Assembly: GCF_001941825.1 (NCBI RefSeq)
Contig: NZ_CP019038.1
Span: forward strand, 5,890,001-5,954,000
Direction of reading: 5' to 3'
Length of the DNA stretch: 64,000 nt
Source of the DNA: Massilia putida
GTDB taxonomy: Bacteria > Pseudomonadota > Gammaproteobacteria > Burkholderiales > Burkholderiaceae_D
Shown here: in pieces, positions 37,631-47,077 of the stretch
Layout: every line of letters starts with the position of its first letter
Position numbering within the stretch: position 1 is the stretch's first letter
Position numbers and translations under genes: made by a program
Notes under the pieces: generated by a model
Databases searched by the model: none
What the model was told of the DNA's origin: nothing
The model's input: only the letters and a program-made list of their open reading frames with translations

Positions 37631-38791
37631 TTACACGAGATGATCGTGCAGCGGCAGCACGATGTCGATCCGTGTGCCCTGCGGTTCGTCGGCGCCGATC
37701 GAGATCTCGCCCTTCATGGCCCAGACCCGCTCGCGCATGCCGATCAGGCCCAGGGATTCCGCCTTTTCCATGTCTTCCGGGCGGATTCCGCGGCCATCGT
37801 CGCGGATCGTGATGAGCAGGTCGCTGTTCAGCCGGAACAGATTCATCATGACGCGCGTCGCGTCCGCGTGGCGGGCGATGTTCGTCAGCGCTTCCTGCAC
37901 GATGCGGAAGATGGCCGTGCTGGCCGCGTCGTCCAGCCGCAGTTCGGCTTCGTCCGCCAGCAGGGTGGTCGGAATGCCGTAGCGCTCGATGAAATCGTCG
38001 CGCAGGCCCTGCAGCGCGAAATACAGGCCGCCTTCGTCGAGCGCGCGCGGGCGCAGGTTGGTGGCGATGCGGCGCAGCGACGTGATGGCGGTGAGCAGGT
38101 TGTCTTCCATGCCGCGCATCAGGCGCAGGCTCTCGCCCGGCGTGCCGTCGGCCTGCTGCAGCAGGGTGAGGTCCATGCGCAGCGAGGCCAGCAGCTGGCC
38201 GAGGTCGTCGTGCAGCTCGCGCGCGATGTGGGTGCGTTCTTCTTCGCGGATCGTCTGCAGGGCGGCGGACAGCTGGCGCAGCTGGTCGTTCGAGCGGCTC
38301 AGTTTTTCCTGCACGCGGCGGCGTTCGCTGACGTCGCGCATGACCACCGTATAAAACGGGGCGCCGCCGTTCGCGCGCGACACGGAACCCTCGATGGGGA
38401 AGCGTTCGCCATCGATGCGCACGCCCGTGACCGTGTAATCGGTGGCGCGGCGGCCGGCGCGGCCGCTGCCGGGCTGGAAATAATCGACGGGCTCGGCGGC
38501 GGCGCCCGCCCCTTCGGCGGGGGCTTCGATGTAATGTCCCAGCGGACTGCCGACCATCCGGTCGACGCTCGTGCCGAACAGCGCCGCCGCGGCCGGGTTG
38601 GCCATGACGATGGTGTTCGACTGGTCGGCGGAAATGATGGCTTCGCTGACGTGGTTGACGATTTGACGGCTGGCCTGCACGGTCTCGGACTCCCCTATAA
38701 TGCGCCGGCCCAGCCAGCAACCGGCCGCGAACCCGGTCAGGAACCAGGCTGCGGACCTGCCGGAAACGCGGTAGCGGCGCGGTCGTTTCAT
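37631..38791 (-). CDS. PAS-containing histidine kinase of the HisKA_3 (NarL-type) class
   Basis: This kinase has one N-terminal membrane helix (about residues 13-27), a PAS domain (about 38-160), the dimerisation helix with phospho-histidine H194 in IARELHDDLGQ, and an ATPase domain with DDGRGI and GLIGMRERV. I used ATG 38791 (386 residues). A TTG at 38836 with TAAGGTAG in front would add 15 residues. Kinases of this class usually signal to NarL-type regulators. The neighbouring regulator is LytTR-type, so its partner is uncertain. Confidence 0.88.
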   Translation of the reverse strand: MKRPRRYRVSGRSAAWFLTGFAAGCWLGRRIIGESETVQASRQIVNHVSEAIISADQSNTIVMANPAAAALFGTSVDRMVGSPLGHYIEAPAEGAGAAAEPVDYFQPGSGRAGRRATDYTVTGVRIDGERFPIEGSVSRANGGAPFYTVVMRDVSERRRVQEKLSRSNDQLRQLSAALQTIREEERTHIARELHDDLGQLLASLRMDLTLLQQADGTPGESLRLMRGMEDNLLTAITSLRRIATNLRPRALDEGGLYFALQGLRDDFIERYGIPTTLLADEAELRLDDAASTAIFRIVQEALTNIARHADATRVMMNLFRLNSDLLITIRDDGRGIRPEDMEKAESLGLIGMRERVWAMKGEISIGADEPQGTRIDIVLPLHDHLV

Positions 38792-38870
38792 TCGAGAATG
38801 CTTGATAGAAAACGATCCGCTGTGCGGGGCCGTCAACTACCTTACCCGCCGTGCAAACTGTTGACTTGAC

Positions 38871-39650
38871 TTACATCTGCTTGAAGAGGTGCAGGAAGCT
38901 GCGGCTGACTTCGAGCTTTTCCGTGCGACCCTTGATCAGGACGAGGTGACGGCCGCGGATGTCGCGCGTCACGCCTTCGATGGCGTTGACGTTGACGAGC
39001 GTGGCGCGGTGGATCTGCCAGAACAGCGACGGATCGAGCTCTTCGGCCAGGTCGCGCACGGGCTTGCGGATCAGGGCCTCGAATTTCTCGGTCTGGACGC
39101 AGGTATATTTCTCGTCGGAACGGAAAAACAGGATTTCCTCGACGGGGATCATGCGCAGGTCCTGGCCGATGCTGGCCTGGATCCATTGCAGGTATTTCGG
39201 CTTGGGCGCGGCGATTTTTTCGGCCAGCTGGGACAGCATCGCCGTCACGGTGTCGCTGACGTTGACGGACGCGCTCGCGGCCCGTGCCGGCGTCGTCAGG
39301 CGTTCCTTGAGGCGCTCGACTGTGATCTTGAGGCGCTCGGGCTCGGGCGGTTTCAGCACGTAGTCGACGGCGCCGCGCTCGAACGCTTCCACGGCGTACT
39401 GGTCGTACGCGGTGACGAACACGACCTGGCTGGCGTCGCCGATGTCGCGCGCCGCTTCCATGCCCGTCTTGCCCGGCATGCGGATGTCGAGGAAGGTCAG
39501 ATCGGGCTTCAGTTCGTCGACCAGTTGCACGGCCTCGTCGCCATTCTTCGCTTCGCCGACGATTTCCAGCTCCGGCCACACCTGGGACAATCGGGTGCGC
39601 AGCAGGTCGCGCATCAGTCTTTCGTCATCGGCAATGATAGCGGTAGGCAT
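38871..39650 (-). CDS. LytTR-family response regulator
   Basis: This 259-residue response regulator has a receiver domain (phospho-acceptor D55 in FLDIRMPG, with K in DYVLKPP) and a LytTR DNA-binding domain (about 150-259, with YTCVQTEKFEALIRK and IHRATLVNVNAIEG). It lies between two histidine kinase genes on the same strand, 71 bp after the LytS-type kinase, which is the natural partner. Targets are unknown. Confidence 0.92.
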   Translation of the reverse strand: MPTAIIADDERLMRDLLRTRLSQVWPELEIVGEAKNGDEAVQLVDELKPDLTFLDIRMPGKTGMEAARDIGDASQVVFVTAYDQYAVEAFERGAVDYVLKPPEPERLKITVERLKERLTTPARAASASVNVSDTVTAMLSQLAEKIAAPKPKYLQWIQASIGQDLRMIPVEEILFFRSDEKYTCVQTEKFEALIRKPVRDLAEELDPSLFWQIHRATLVNVNAIEGVTRDIRGRHLVLIKGRTEKLEVSRSFLHLFKQM

Positions 39651-39721
39651 GGTCGGATCGGGGCAGTGTCGGGAGTGTCAATTATTCAACGAATTGTCGG
39701 CACAAGCAATACCCGGGATGA

Positions 39722-41119
39722 TTACTTGGGTGCAAGCTGGTACGGCACTTCGATCGTGGCGATCACCCCGGTCGGCTGGTTGGCCGCGATATGCAAGTGA
39801 CCCGCGTCGCCGTGCAGCAGCTTCAGGCGCTCGCGGATGTTGGACAGGCCCAGCCCGGTGCCCTTGCTGGGCATGACGCCGAAGCCGACCCCGTCGTCCG
39901 CGACCGTCACGCGCAGCTTGCTGTCGACGACTTCCGCCGTGACGGCCAGGTGGCCGCCCTCGGGCTTACATTCGAGGCCGTGCTTGATCGCGTTCTCGAC
40001 CATCGACTGCAGCATCATCGGGGGAAACGCCGCGCTGCGCAGGCCTTCCGGCACGTGCAGTTCGACCGTCAGGCGCTCTTCCATGCGCATTTTGAGCAGG
40101 TCGAGGTAGGACTTCACCATGTCGACTTCGCGCCCCAGATTCGTGACGAGGTTGTTGTCGCGCATCTGCGGCAGCACGGCGCGCAGGTACTGGATCAGGG
40201 TGCGCTGCATGGCGGAGGCGCGCGGCGGATTTGTTTCGATCAAGTGCTCGACGGACGCCAGCGTATTGAACAGGAAGTGCGGCTCCACCTGGGCCTGCAT
40301 GGCCTGCATCTTGGCTTCGGACAGCTGGCGCTGCATCGATTCGCGCTCGGCGGCAGCCGTGGCCGACTGCATCTCGGCTTCTGCGCGCTTCTTGCCGCCC
40401 ACGAGGGCCTTGGTGCCGAACAGCGCGAGGATCAACAGCCAGACGAAGCTCGTGAACCAGGTCGACGCCTGCTTGTGGTAGCTGCGCGCCTTGGCCTCGG
40501 CCGCGTCGTCGACGGCGGCCTCGATGGCGTTCGACAATTCCTCGCCGATTTGCGGCGGCAGGTCGATGTGGACTTCCTCGCCGTTCGCGCCGCGGATGGT
40601 TTTCGTCACCGGATGACCGGTACCGGCCTTGCCCGCGGCCGGCGCGGGCGGGGCAGGTGGCGCCGGCGGCGCCGGGACGGCGGGCTCGGCCGTGCCGACC
40701 GCCTTGCTTGCGGCATCGGCCGCTTTTTCCTCGGCGGCGATCCTCGCTTCCTCGGCCTTCGCCTGCGCCGCAACCGCCGCTTTCGCCGCCGCTTCCGCCT
40801 TGGCGGCCTCGACTTCCGGATTGATCGTGATCGGGCCGCGCCGGCTGTTCTTGCCGGGATTGATGTGGATGCCGCTGTCGTCGATCGTGACGGTCGGCTC
40901 GGGCCGGCGCGCGTGGTGTTCCGTGCGCACGATCTCTTCCTCGCTGCCGGAGAACAATTCGTCCTGCAGGATCTTGCCGGCGACTATCATCAGCGCGGCA
41001 AACAGGAAGAATTTCCACCAAGAGAGCTGCGTCACCCACGTGGCGACCGCATCGAAACCGCGGGACAGCGCCGACAGGGTGTTCGAGATGGTTTGCTGGT
41101 TGGAACGCCGTGTTTGCAT
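39722..41119 (-). CDS. LytS-type sensor histidine kinase with unusual extracytoplasmic segment
   Basis: This 465-residue kinase ends in a His_kinase domain (phospho-histidine H281 in QVEPHFLFN, ATPase motif ENAIKHGLE, and GLGLSNIRERL). Two membrane helices (about 33-51 and 218-240) flank a 165-residue outside region. That region has short beta-like motifs (TVTIDDSGIHINPG and HIDLPPQIGEELSN), an Ala/Lys-rich coil (about 101-142) and a proline repeat (145-162). I do not recognise it as a known sensor domain. It pairs with the LytTR regulator directly downstream. ATG 41119 is the start that suits the family; upstream in-frame codons run into a dispersed repeat. Confidence 0.9.
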   Translation of the reverse strand: MQTRRSNQQTISNTLSALSRGFDAVATWVTQLSWWKFFLFAALMIVAGKILQDELFSGSEEEIVRTEHHARRPEPTVTIDDSGIHINPGKNSRRGPITINPEVEAAKAEAAAKAAVAAQAKAEEARIAAEEKAADAASKAVGTAEPAVPAPPAPPAPPAPAAGKAGTGHPVTKTIRGANGEEVHIDLPPQIGEELSNAIEAAVDDAAEAKARSYHKQASTWFTSFVWLLILALFGTKALVGGKKRAEAEMQSATAAAERESMQRQLSEAKMQAMQAQVEPHFLFNTLASVEHLIETNPPRASAMQRTLIQYLRAVLPQMRDNNLVTNLGREVDMVKSYLDLLKMRMEERLTVELHVPEGLRSAAFPPMMLQSMVENAIKHGLECKPEGGHLAVTAEVVDSKLRVTVADDGVGFGVMPSKGTGLGLSNIRERLKLLHGDAGHLHIAANQPTGVIATIEVPYQLAPK

Positions 41120-41516
41120 GAAGCTGATCTTTATCAAAAGGTGCGCCGAGTGTAACCGCTGGCACCGTGGCCGACCACGGTTGAGATGATGCAACTTTAG
41201 TTCCTGGCCGCGCGGGTTACCACCTGTTTGCGACAGTCTGCATGTTTCAGGCCCTGGAATGCACAGGGGCACGTCGAAAAACCTGCTGCGCGTTACACTG
41301 CGGACCGGGCCGCGCAGGCCGGCCGCACTGCTCGTACAGCTGCGCTTCCCGAACGGCATTGCGGCCGCTCGCGGCGGTTTTTCGCGGGGCCCACAGATTG
41401 ATGATGCCGTGATGACCTATAGAAAAACTGTTAATCGGCAACATTGCGCGGTATGATGAACGACGTCCTGGCTGCGCCAGCCCATGCTTCATACTCGACA
41501 TGAAAGGGGTTTGCCG
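41120..41516. other. 397-bp divergent gap containing the family D repeat
   Basis: The gap separates the divergent LytS-type kinase and DHH phosphoesterase genes. It contains an element at 41266-41392 flanked by AT-richer sequence. No gene is supported. The region 41393-41516 would be the 5' leader of the phosphoesterase gene. Confidence 0.6.
41266..41392. repeat. Dispersed element with terminal inverted repeats (family D, copy 1)
   Basis: The ends GGGGCACGTCGAAAAACC and GGTTTTTCGCGGGGCCC are inverted copies (about 17 bp). The interior shares a run starting GTACAGCTGCGCTTCCCGAA (41334) and GCGGCCGCTCGCG with the copy at 47078-47225, about 92 percent identical over 63 bp. The copy is 127 bp. 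The size, terminal repeats and lack of coding capacity resemble a miniature transposable element or a mobile regulatory leader. Confidence 0.7.
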
Positions 41517-42455
41517 ATGTCCGCCGTACCTCAGCGTTACCGCCTCGTTACCCGCAGCGATTTCGACGGCCTCGTCTGCGCCGTCCTCCTCAAGCACCTG
41601 GACCTGATCGACGAGATCCTGTTCGTCCATCCGAAAGACATGCAAGACGGCAAGATCGCCATCAGCGCGCGCGACATCACGACGAACCTGCCTTACGTTG
41701 CCGGCGCACACCTGGCGTTCGACCATCACTTATCGGAAACGATCCGCAATACGGGGCAGCGCGACAACCACGTCATCGACCCGAAGGCGCCGTCCGCCGC
41801 GCGTGTCGTCTACGAGCACTATGGGGCGACCCGGTCGTTCCCGGCCGCCTGGCGCGACATGATGGATGCCGTCGACAAGGGCGACGCGGCCCGATTTACG
41901 CGCGAGGAAGTGCTCGATCCCCAAGGCTGGAACCTGCTGAATTTCCTGATGGATGCGCGCACGGGGCTGGGCCGCTTCCGCGATTTCCGCATCTCGAATT
42001 ACCAGCTGATGATGGATCTGATCGATTATTGCCGCCACCACACGATCGACCAGATCATGGCGCTGCCCGACGTGCGGGAGCGCACCCGGCTGTACTTCGA
42101 GCACAGCGAGCTGTGCAAGGATCAGATCCGGCGCTGCGCGCAAGTCCACGGCAACCTCGTCGTCCTCGACCTGCGCGAGGAACCCGTGATCTACGCGGGC
42201 AACCGCTTCATCATCTATGCGCTGTTCCCGGAGACGAATATCTCGATCCATGTGCTGTGGGGCCTCAAGAACCAGAACACCGTGTTCGCGACGGGCAAGT
42301 CGATTCTCAACCGCACGTCGAAGACGAATATCGGCTCCCTGATGCTGGAATACGGTGGCGGCGGGCACGAGAATGCGGGCACGTGCCAGGTGTCCAACGA
42401 CATGGCGGATGATGTGCTTGGCGCGCTGATCAAGCGGATCACGAGCGAGGGTTAA
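41517..42455 (+). CDS. DHH-family phosphoesterase (exopolyphosphatase-like)
   Basis: This 312-residue protein has the DHH superfamily pattern: TRSDFDGLVCAV near the N terminus, HLAFDHHLSET near residue 64 and GGGHENAGTCQV near the C terminus (DHHA1). Family members hydrolyse phosphodiesters, such as oligonucleotide or dinucleotide substrates, with Mn or Mg. NrnA or an exopolyphosphatase-like enzyme is possible. I chose ATG 41517 because AAAGGGG precedes it. Substrate not determinable. A REPIN-like repeat follows the stop. Confidence 0.88.
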   Translation: MSAVPQRYRLVTRSDFDGLVCAVLLKHLDLIDEILFVHPKDMQDGKIAISARDITTNLPYVAGAHLAFDHHLSETIRNTGQRDNHVIDPKAPSAARVVYEHYGATRSFPAAWRDMMDAVDKGDAARFTREEVLDPQGWNLLNFLMDARTGLGRFRDFRISNYQLMMDLIDYCRHHTIDQIMALPDVRERTRLYFEHSELCKDQIRRCAQVHGNLVVLDLREEPVIYAGNRFIIYALFPETNISIHVLWGLKNQNTVFATGKSILNRTSKTNIGSLMLEYGGGGHENAGTCQVSNDMADDVLGALIKRITSEG

Positions 42456-42472
42456 GTCCGACCACCCGAAAC

Positions 42473-42584
42473 CGTCGTTCCCGCCCTGGCCGGACGCCTT
42501 GGCGGGAACCCAAGTACGCCGCACAGTCAATTCGATCCCCGCCTTCGCGGCGAGCCGTTTCCGGCAATGCCGGGAACGGCGGGA
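42473..42584. repeat. REPIN-like element (family A, copy 5)
   Basis: An arm beginning CGTCGTTCCCGC lies near 42473, and a reverse arm near 42560-42584 (CGTTTCCGGCAATGCCGGGAAC). The middle differs from the other copies. It lies between the convergent phosphoesterase and GGDEF/EAL genes. Confidence 0.6.
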
Positions 42585-42594
42585 CATTGCCTCG

Positions 42595-44985
42595 TCACGC
42601 CGGCTGCTGCTCTTCCAGCATGCGCTGCGCCGCCTCGGCCGCCAGCGGCTCGCTGAACCAGATGCCCTGGAATTGGTCGCAGCCATGCGATTCCAGGAAA
42701 TCCAGCTGGGGCCGGGTTTCCACGGCTTCGGCGACCACTTCCATGTTCAGGTTGTGCCCGATGTCGATCAGGCTCTTGGCCACGGCCTGGCCGCCGTCCG
42801 TCAGCGCCTGGACCGTGTGCGACGCCAGCTTGACCTGGCTTGCCGCCAACTGTTGCAGATAGCCGAGATCGCATAGGCCGGCGCCGAAGCCGTCGACGGA
42901 GAGGTCGACGCCCAGCGTACGCAATTGCTCGGCCAATTCCTTGCCCAGCGTGGGATTGCGGATCAGGCCGTCGATGCGCAGGTCGAGCTGCAGGCTGCGC
43001 GGCGGCAGCCGGTGGCGCGTCAGGCGGTCGGCCAGGCAGGCGAGAAAGCCGGGCTGGCTGTATTCGCGGTACGAGACGTTCACGGTGACAGGGATGTTCT
43101 CGAAGCCCGCCGAGCACAGCTGGGCGGCGAACGCGCAAGCCTGGTCGAGCACGCGCTGGCCGATGGGGACGATCACGCCGCTGTCCTCGGCTTCGGCGAG
43201 GAAGCGGGCGGGGGCCAGCACGCCCTGGTCCGGATGGCGCCAGCGCAGCAGCGCTTCGAAGCCCGCGACGCGGTTGCCGTCGAACGTGACGCGGGGCTGG
43301 TACAGCAGGAACAGCTCGTCCTTGTCGAGCGCGTCGCGCAGCGCCAGTTCGATGCGGTGCTTCGCTTCCGTGGTCGATTTCATGTCGGCCGAGAAGAAGT
43401 GGACGTCGTTGCGGCCGGTGCCTTTGCCGTGGTACATCGCGAGGTCGGCCGCGCGCACGAGCTCGGCCGCGGTGCCGCCGTCGTGCGGGTACAGCGACAC
43501 GCCGACGCTGGCGCCGACGGGGATTTCGCGGTTGTTGAAGGCGACGGGAATCGCGAAGCTCTGGCGCAGGCGCTCGACCATGCGCAAGGTGAACCGCAGC
43601 GACGGCTGGTTGGCGAGGATCAGCACGAACTCGTCGCCGGACATGCGCGCCACCGTGTCGCTGTCGCGCACGGACGCCTGCAGCCGGCGCGCCACGACCT
43701 TGAGCACGACGTCGCCCGCCTCGTGGCCGAAGGTGTCGTTGATCATCTTGAAGTTGTCGAGGTCGATCAGCACGGTGGCCACGAGCGATTTGTGGCGCTG
43801 CGCCAGGTGCAGCGCCTGTTCCAGCCGGTCCCACAGCAGGTTGCGGTTGGCGAGGCCCGTCAGCGCATCGTGGTTGACCTCGTGCTCCAGATGCGCCGTG
43901 CGCAGCATGGTGGCGGTGACGTCGGTGAGCACGCCGATGTAGTGCGTGACGACGCCGTGCTCGTCCTGCACGGGCGTGATGCTCAGGTCGTTCCAGAACA
44001 GTTCGCCGTCCTTGCGCAGGTTGCGCAGCACGACCTTGGCGCCCACCCGCGCCGCGATCGCTTCGCGCAACTGGGCGCGCTCGATGAGGTCCATGCCGGG
44101 CGCGGCCATGAAGCGCGGGTCCATGCCCATGATTTCATCCGCCCGATAGCCCGTGATGCGCTCGAAGGCCGGATTCACGTATTCAATGAGGCTCTGGTCG
44201 TTGTCGAGCCGGGTGATCACGATGCCGTTGCTGGCCGCGTGCAGCGCGCGCTCGCGCAGCCGCAACTGCTGTTCGTGCATGCGCCGCTCGGTGATGTCGA
44301 CGCCCACGCCGAACAGGTATTCGCCGCCGTTGCAGCGCAGCCGCGTGCCGCACAGGAGCATGGGAATGTCGTGTCCGCTGCGCGACACGTAGTCCACCTC
44401 CAGCTTGACTTCCTCGCCTTTCGTGAAGATCTGCTCCATGGCCGCGGCCACGGCCGGACGTGCGTCCAGGTCGAGCAGGTCCAGCGCGCGCGTGGCGCCC
44501 AGTTCGTCGGGAGTAAGTTCCGTGACCCGCTCGAGGTTATGGTTCCAGAGTACGAAGCGGCCCTCGCGGTTGATCGCATAAAAGGTCCCGGGAAACATGT
44601 CGACGACGGCGGACAGCGGCGTGCGCGCCACCCGCTCGGCTTCCGTGCCGCCCCGTTCGCGTCCGGTCGCGACGGCGACGGCGCAGCCGCGCGACTTGCC
44701 GTCGGCGTCGTACTGGGGCGCCAGCGTCAGTGTGCCTTCCAGCACGCGCTCGCATGCGCAGAGGTCGACGTGCACCTCGGCGCCTTCGGGCCGGCAGGTG
44801 AGGGCGCTCCAGCCGGCGCTCCAGGCGTCGCGTCCGGCCGGCGTGAACAGTGTCATGATGGGACGGCCGAGGACTTGCTCCCCGGTCATGCCGAACAGGG
44901 CGGCGCAGCCATCGTTCCAGGCCTGGACGGTGCCGGTTCCGTCGGTGAGGAAGACGCAGCGGCTGGGCGGTTCGGCATCGGTCAT
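42595..44985 (-). CDS. PAS-GGDEF-EAL protein with eroded EAL domain
   Basis: This 796-residue protein has several PAS domains (about 10-350), a GGDEF domain with the variant motif SGDEF and an RDSD inhibitory site five residues before it, and an EAL domain. In the EAL domain, EALLRW and the N of NVSYREY remain. The EITE glutamate is lost (DLRIDGL), the double-aspartate motif reads DGFGAG and KID reads KLAS. Phosphodiesterase activity is therefore unlikely and a binding or regulatory role more probable. Cyclase activity of the SGDEF form is uncertain. No transmembrane segment is apparent. Ligand unknown. Confidence 0.9.
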   Translation of the reverse strand: MTDAEPPSRCVFLTDGTGTVQAWNDGCAALFGMTGEQVLGRPIMTLFTPAGRDAWSAGWSALTCRPEGAEVHVDLCACERVLEGTLTLAPQYDADGKSRGCAVAVATGRERGGTEAERVARTPLSAVVDMFPGTFYAINREGRFVLWNHNLERVTELTPDELGATRALDLLDLDARPAVAAAMEQIFTKGEEVKLEVDYVSRSGHDIPMLLCGTRLRCNGGEYLFGVGVDITERRMHEQQLRLRERALHAASNGIVITRLDNDQSLIEYVNPAFERITGYRADEIMGMDPRFMAAPGMDLIERAQLREAIAARVGAKVVLRNLRKDGELFWNDLSITPVQDEHGVVTHYIGVLTDVTATMLRTAHLEHEVNHDALTGLANRNLLWDRLEQALHLAQRHKSLVATVLIDLDNFKMINDTFGHEAGDVVLKVVARRLQASVRDSDTVARMSGDEFVLILANQPSLRFTLRMVERLRQSFAIPVAFNNREIPVGASVGVSLYPHDGGTAAELVRAADLAMYHGKGTGRNDVHFFSADMKSTTEAKHRIELALRDALDKDELFLLYQPRVTFDGNRVAGFEALLRWRHPDQGVLAPARFLAEAEDSGVIVPIGQRVLDQACAFAAQLCSAGFENIPVTVNVSYREYSQPGFLACLADRLTRHRLPPRSLQLDLRIDGLIRNPTLGKELAEQLRTLGVDLSVDGFGAGLCDLGYLQQLAASQVKLASHTVQALTDGGQAVAKSLIDIGHNLNMEVVAEAVETRPQLDFLESHGCDQFQGIWFSEPLAAEAAQRMLEEQQPA

Positions 44986-45060
44986 GCGGCCCTCCTGGTT
45001 TCACGATTGAATCTGTTTGACTTGTGAACAGGTTGTTCGTTCCACGCGGTCCCGAAACGA

Positions 45061-45088
45061 AAACGGCGCGCCGAGGCGCGCCGTTTTT
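45061..45088. terminator. Rho-independent terminator downstream of the nitronate monooxygenase-like gene
   Basis: A 10-bp stem (AAACGGCGCG with CGCGCCGTTT) is followed by a T tract on the plus strand, and TTTTCG follows on the minus strand. It lies 18 bp past the minus-strand stop at 45106, so it probably ends that gene's transcript. Confidence 0.75.
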
Positions 45089-45105
45089 ATGCCGTGGTCA
45101 GCCCG

Positions 45106-46371
45106 TCAGGCCGCCGCTTCCTGGCGCGGCGGCAGCGCGACCTGGTTGTCGACGCTGAACTGGTAATCCTTGAACACGTGTTCCGCCGACAGGATCTGGT
45201 AGGTGCCGTCGGACAGCTTGTGCGTCGTGTCCTTGAGGCGGTACGTCGTCGCGCCGCAGGTCCAGCAATTGAAGTTGCGCATATGCGTGCACAGGCAGGT
45301 CTTGTCGAACACCTGGATGTTCTTCTGGCCCGGGTTCGCCTGCACTTCGCGGTTGTACGAATTGATGTAGGCGCAATTGCCGGTCGCATCCAGCAAATAG
45401 CCGTACGACTCGCAGCCGGGGCGGATGCCCGAGCCGATCGCCGGCGTCTGCTTGAGCATCCGCATCGGATAGCCCGTCGGCGAGACGCCGTTGACGATGA
45501 TGTCTTCCTCGCTGGCGCGGAAGTATTCCTGCTTGACCGTGTCCGGCAGGCCGCATTCGTGGGTCACGGTGAAGCGGGTCGCCACCTGCACGCCGCCCGC
45601 GCCTTTTTCCAGGAACGACACGGCGTCGCTGCCCGTGAAGATGCCGCCGGCCGCGATCAATGGGATGTCGAGCTGCTCGGCCTTCAAGTACGCATGGATC
45701 TCGTCCATGATGGTGTGCAGGTCGTAGTCCTTCCAGTCTTCCATGCCGAAGCCCAGGTGGCCGCCGGCCAGCGGCCCTTCGACGATGATATAGTCGGGGT
45801 TGCGGTTCAGGCGCGAGACCTTGCGCAGGAACAGTTGCAGCGCACGGACGGACGAGACGATGATGCCCAGCTTGGCGTCGCGGAAGCGGGGATGGTCCTT
45901 GATGAGCTCGAACGAGCCCAGGTGCAGGCCGGCCGACATCGTGATGCCGTCGATGCCCGCATCCAGCGCCGCCGACAGACGGGTGCGCAGCGTTTCCTTC
46001 GGCGCATTCATCGTCAGCTTTTCCATGCAGTTCACGAAGATGAGGCCATCGCCTTTCTTCGCGGCCATCGTGGCGCCCACGTGCAGACGGGTCGCTTCGG
46101 CCAGCCGTTCGAGATCGAACTGGACGACCGACTTGTCCATATTGTTGATGTTGAACTTGTAGAGCTTGGTCTTTTCCTTGACGAAGCTGGTGTCGAATTT
46201 GCGGTCCGACACGTCCGGCACCATCGCATCGGAAATGTGGCCGATCCCGCCCAGCCGGGCCGCTTCCAGGGCCAGTTCTGACGTGGAAATGTCCACGCCC
46301 ATTCCGCCGATCATGATGGGCACGTATTCCTTGTTGCCCAAACGCAGGCGGAAATCATCAACACGTTTCAT
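45106..46371 (-). CDS. Nitronate monooxygenase-like flavoprotein with C-terminal cysteine-rich region
   Basis: This 421-residue TIM-barrel FMN enzyme belongs to the 2-nitropropane dioxygenase/nitronate monooxygenase family. It has IMIGGMGVDIST at the N terminus, AGGHLGFG near residue 205 and LIAAGGIFTGSDAV near 245 (phosphate-binding). Unusually for the family, residues about 325-400 hold seven cysteines, including CLC, CWTC and ESYGYLLDATGNCAY. This suggests a metal or Fe-S site or disulfides; the rest of the enzyme looks active. Substrate is unknown. It is separated from yajQ by 169 bp. Confidence 0.82.
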   Translation of the reverse strand: MKRVDDFRLRLGNKEYVPIMIGGMGVDISTSELALEAARLGGIGHISDAMVPDVSDRKFDTSFVKEKTKLYKFNINNMDKSVVQFDLERLAEATRLHVGATMAAKKGDGLIFVNCMEKLTMNAPKETLRTRLSAALDAGIDGITMSAGLHLGSFELIKDHPRFRDAKLGIIVSSVRALQLFLRKVSRLNRNPDYIIVEGPLAGGHLGFGMEDWKDYDLHTIMDEIHAYLKAEQLDIPLIAAGGIFTGSDAVSFLEKGAGGVQVATRFTVTHECGLPDTVKQEYFRASEEDIIVNGVSPTGYPMRMLKQTPAIGSGIRPGCESYGYLLDATGNCAYINSYNREVQANPGQKNIQVFDKTCLCTHMRNFNCWTCGATTYRLKDTTHKLSDGTYQILSAEHVFKDYQFSVDNQVALPPRQEAAA

Positions 46372-46540
46372 TGCTATCCTTAGACGACCGGGGACCTCGA
46401 CCCTGGACTCGACTTGTTGTTATAGGTTGCGCCGGCGACCGGCGTGTTCGCACACCCCGCATTTTACCCCACGCGGGATCGGCCGAGAGGAGCATTTGCC
46501 GCACGGTCGTGCGGCTATGCGGCAATGGTGGGGAAGAAAC

Positions 46541-47026
46541 TTAATCGCGGAAGTTGTTGAATTCCAGCGGCAGGTCCTTGACGTCCTTGCGCAGCAGGGC
46601 GATGGCTTCCTGCAGCGTGTCGCGGTCCTTGCCCGTCACGCGCACGGTCTCGCCCTGGATCGAGGCCTGCACCTTCATCTTGCTTTCCTTGATGATCTTC
46701 GTGATCTTCTTGGCGTCTTCCGTCTCGATGCCGTTGCGCACCTTGAGCACTTGCTTGACCTTGTCGCCGCCGATCTTCTCGATCTTGCCCTCGTCGAGGA
46801 AGCGCACGTCGACCTTACGCTTGGTCATCTTGTTCAACAGCACGTCCCGCACCTGGCCGAGCTGGAAGTCGGAATCGCCGAACACGGTGATCTCGCGTTC
46901 CTTCTGCTCGACCTTGGCCGAGCTGCCCTTGAAGTCGAAGCGGGTGCCGATTTCCTTGTTGGATTGCTCGACGGCGTTCTTGACTTCGACCATGTCTGCT
47001 TCGCAGACGACATCAAACGATGGCAT
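46541..47026 (-). CDS. yajQ: YajQ family cyclic-di-GMP-binding/nucleotide-binding protein
   Basis: This 161-residue UPF0234 protein has two ferredoxin-like domains ([21 protein letters not shown] at the N terminus, [17 protein letters not shown] near residue 125). YajQ homologues bind nucleotides, and one group binds cyclic-di-GMP to control gene expression. Whether this one does cannot be read from sequence. In the window it lies among other cyclic-di-GMP genes. It is divergent from murB with the family D repeat in the gap. Confidence 0.95.
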   Translation of the reverse strand: MPSFDVVCEADMVEVKNAVEQSNKEIGTRFDFKGSSAKVEQKEREITVFGDSDFQLGQVRDVLLNKMTKRKVDVRFLDEGKIEKIGGDKVKQVLKVRNGIETEDAKKITKIIKESKMKVQASIQGETVRVTGKDRDTLQEAIALLRKDVKDLPLEFNNFRD

Positions 47027-47077
47027 TGTGTTTTTCCTTTTGTCTTGCACGGTGATGAATGCCGATATTGTAACGGA

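Noticed and set aside
41259..41456. Small frame covering the family D element
   Set aside because: Differences from the second copy fall at all codon positions, which speaks against a coding role.
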